NCBI RefSeq assembly: GCF_001592735.1
Contig: NZ_LUKE01000003.1
Span: forward strand, 62,001-126,000
Length of the DNA stretch: 64,000 nt
Direction of reading: 5' to 3'
From: Bdellovibrio bacteriovorus
GTDB lineage: Bacteria; Bdellovibrionota; Bdellovibrionia; Bdellovibrionales; Bdellovibrionaceae
Shown here: positions 62,674 through 64,000 of the stretch, in pieces
Layout: every line of letters starts with the position of its first letter
Position numbering within the stretch: the stretch's first letter is position 1
Made by a program: the position numbers and the translations under genes
The notes under the pieces: model-generated
Told to the model about the DNA's origin: nothing
What the model saw: the letters and a program-made list of their open reading frames with translations, nothing else
Database searches by the model: none

Positions 62674-63554
62674 AAATAAGCCGCCTTTTAGAATTACACC
62701 AGCAACATCAATCTCAAGGGCTGTTTGGCAGCTTTGGGGATGGGTATTTGGTGGCTCACAATCGGGTGTTTCGCGGCGTACGCACGATGGCTTTAGCGGC
62801 GGGGTATAAATTTAGTGATAGCCGGGACGAGGCTTATGATGCCTTCCCACTGTTGCAGTTGGATCGTATTTTAGAAAGCAAGACGTTGCCTTACGCCAAT
62901 AACGTCGTTCCATTTGAAAGTCTCACATCCGCACAGCAGGAGCTGATTTCCTGGGATGATGTGGATGGAAATTTAAAAAGAAACTTTGTCTTTCATGAAG
63001 GCTCGCATGCTGTGTTTCGTTCCTTAAAGCCAGCTCACAGGTCTGAAGATGTTTCGGTGCAAGTGGTGTGGATGCTGCTTGAAGAATCTTTTGCGAATAC
63101 TATGGAGTTGCTAGCCGTGATTGATGCGGGGGATGCGGCTCACCGGATTTTCTTTGAGTTGAATTCTTATGTCTGTGAATTTGACCATCGCCATCATCTT
63201 TTGAAAGCTTTGACGGAATTTGGTGAAAAGGTTCTTGTTCCTTTTATGGTGCTTTCTTATCTGCATTCGAATTTTCTGCGGGAAAAAATCGAAGATAAAG
63301 ACTTTAATCAGATCTTTAAGATGCTTTCTTTAGAAAACTTATCAGATACACAGATAAAAACGCTTAGAGCCCTTTCAAAAGTGGTCTTTAATTTAAGTGA
63401 AAGGTTTCGCTATCAAACCACGGACTTTCATTTGCGCTTAGCGGGCGTTAAAAATCCTTATGAGCTGCTTTATAAAACAGACTTTTTAAAGATCTGTGCG
63501 CTCGAAGAAGAAATCTCAAAAGTTATTTCTAAAATTTCTTCTATGCGCTTTTAG
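62670..63554 (+). CDS. Putative gluzincin-type zinc metalloprotease
   Basis: 294 residues from the ATG at 62670 (ATGA overlap). The motif FVFHEGSHAVFRS (His109, Glu110, His113) fits HExxH; 26 residues later LLEESFANTMELL supplies the glutamate (Glu139) expected of gluzincins. There is no signal peptide, so it seems cytoplasmic. No family was recognised. It is the last gene of the three-gene operon. Confidence 0.55.
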   Translation: MKISRLLELHQQHQSQGLFGSFGDGYLVAHNRVFRGVRTMALAAGYKFSDSRDEAYDAFPLLQLDRILESKTLPYANNVVPFESLTSAQQELISWDDVDGNLKRNFVFHEGSHAVFRSLKPAHRSEDVSVQVVWMLLEESFANTMELLAVIDAGDAAHRIFFELNSYVCEFDHRHHLLKALTEFGEKVLVPFMVLSYLHSNFLREKIEDKDFNQIFKMLSLENLSDTQIKTLRALSKVVFNLSERFRYQTTDFHLRLAGVKNPYELLYKTDFLKICALEEEISKVISKISSMRF

Positions 63555-63570
63555 ATCAGAATGTTCTTTT

Positions 63571-63906
63571 TTATTTACAAATGAGCCATTCAATATAATT
63601 CGCGTCCTTGTAAATATCTACCAAGTTACCCTGGTTGTCCAACTCTACGCTGTACAAATCCTTTGATGAACGAGTTAACTTTGCTGAAACGAATTTTTTG
63701 TTAACTAGGGTACAGAAGCCATTAGAATAACGAAGGGGAAGATAAGTGCCGCTGACGAATACTTTCGGCGTTTTGAAGTACACAGAGCCATCGAAATTAT
63801 TTGAAATTTGATCGTATGAAATTCCATCCGGAATCTGTTGACAGAACTCGGCAGCTGCTGCGGCGTTCGTGAATAAAAATGTTATGGCTAGTAACGCGAT
63901 TTTCAT
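63571..63906 (-). CDS. Small secreted protein of unknown function
   Basis: 111 residues. The signal peptide MKIALLAITFLFTNAAAAA is clear, and AAGGAGAAATTT gives a strong ribosome site. The mature 92 residues are beta-rich with three cysteines (FCQQIP, GFCTL, LICK) and many Asn/Tyr. It converges with the metalloprotease operon, ending 17 bp from it. It is unclear whether it is related to it. Confidence 0.75.
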   Translation of the reverse strand: MKIALLAITFLFTNAAAAAEFCQQIPDGISYDQISNNFDGSVYFKTPKVFVSGTYLPLRYSNGFCTLVNKKFVSAKLTRSSKDLYSVELDNQGNLVDIYKDANYIEWLICK

Positions 63907-64000
63907 AAATTTCTCCTTAGCTGTTGTTTTAAATTAGTGTAATTGACCACATGTAATTTCAGTAAAATCGGTGTCGGTAGGGGGCTCGTCCTTGGTGACC

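Overview
The window looks like chromosomal DNA of a Bdellovibrio-type predatory bacterium (Bdellovibrionota). This is an inference from gene content: many secreted hydrolases, an RNase Y, a Lon protease, an HNH endonuclease of a type I associate with Bdellovibrio, sigma-28-like and sigma-54-like promoters, and many small secreted or lipoprotein genes of no clear family. No rRNA, tRNA, CRISPR array, insertion sequence or prophage was recognised. Genes are densely packed on both strands.

Layout. 1-6.6 kb: end of an AsmA-like gene, a GDPD phosphodiesterase, TatA, a secreted serine protease and a giant S74-chaperone adhesin behind a sigma-28-type promoter. 6.8-13.9 kb: one minus-strand operon with a SohB-like S49 protease and a complete oligopeptide ABC importer (D, F, A, B, C). 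14-17 kb: a Pro/Gly-rich secreted protein, a membrane protein, an XRE regulator, a 50-residue basic protein too short for routine calling, and a HAMP membrane protein. 17.1-20.5 kb: an XRE regulator coupled to an unknown 255-residue protein, convergent with a three-gene operon for a fatty acid desaturase, an acyltransferase-like protein and a haem-oxygenase-fold diiron oxidase, which together look like a lipid-derived metabolite pathway. 20.7-25.2 kb: GFA protein, MutM, a tiny Thr/Pro-rich protein, FadE. 25.3-33 kb: a signal-peptide J-domain protein, a CNNM/CBS protein, a secreted PD-(D/E)XK nuclease candidate, a lone receiver, RNase Y, OsmC, ArfB, and a lipoprotein polysaccharide deacetylase.

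33-49 kb: HNH endonuclease, RadD-like helicase, MFS, TauE/DUF1634, hotdog protein, a TetR-CLC-nitronate monooxygenase operon, a cysteine-rich LuxR-type regulator facing a tandem UspA protein, a GlpT-like transporter, a GC-rich palindrome, an AI-2E-type permease, a secreted protein with its ribosome site in a hairpin, and a PilZ protein. 49.9-57.9 kb: a phosphorelay locus with CHASE hybrid kinase, Hpt, GlsB, and an NtrC-type activator flanked by two paralogous OmpA-like periplasmic proteins, each behind a candidate sigma-54 promoter, then an SLC13/TrkA-C permease. 57.9-64 kb: Lon, then a translationally coupled three-gene operon encoding a helical-repeat protein and two unrelated putative zinc metalloproteases.

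The most interesting candidates are the coupled two-metalloprotease operon (60.6-63.6 kb), the self-contained sigma-54 phosphorelay with paired OmpA-like targets (49.9-56.1 kb), the desaturase/acyltransferase/diiron-oxidase cluster (17.1-20.5 kb), and a conserved element of about 60 bp upstream of two secreted hydrolase genes 30 kb apart (3473-3537 and 33059-33124).
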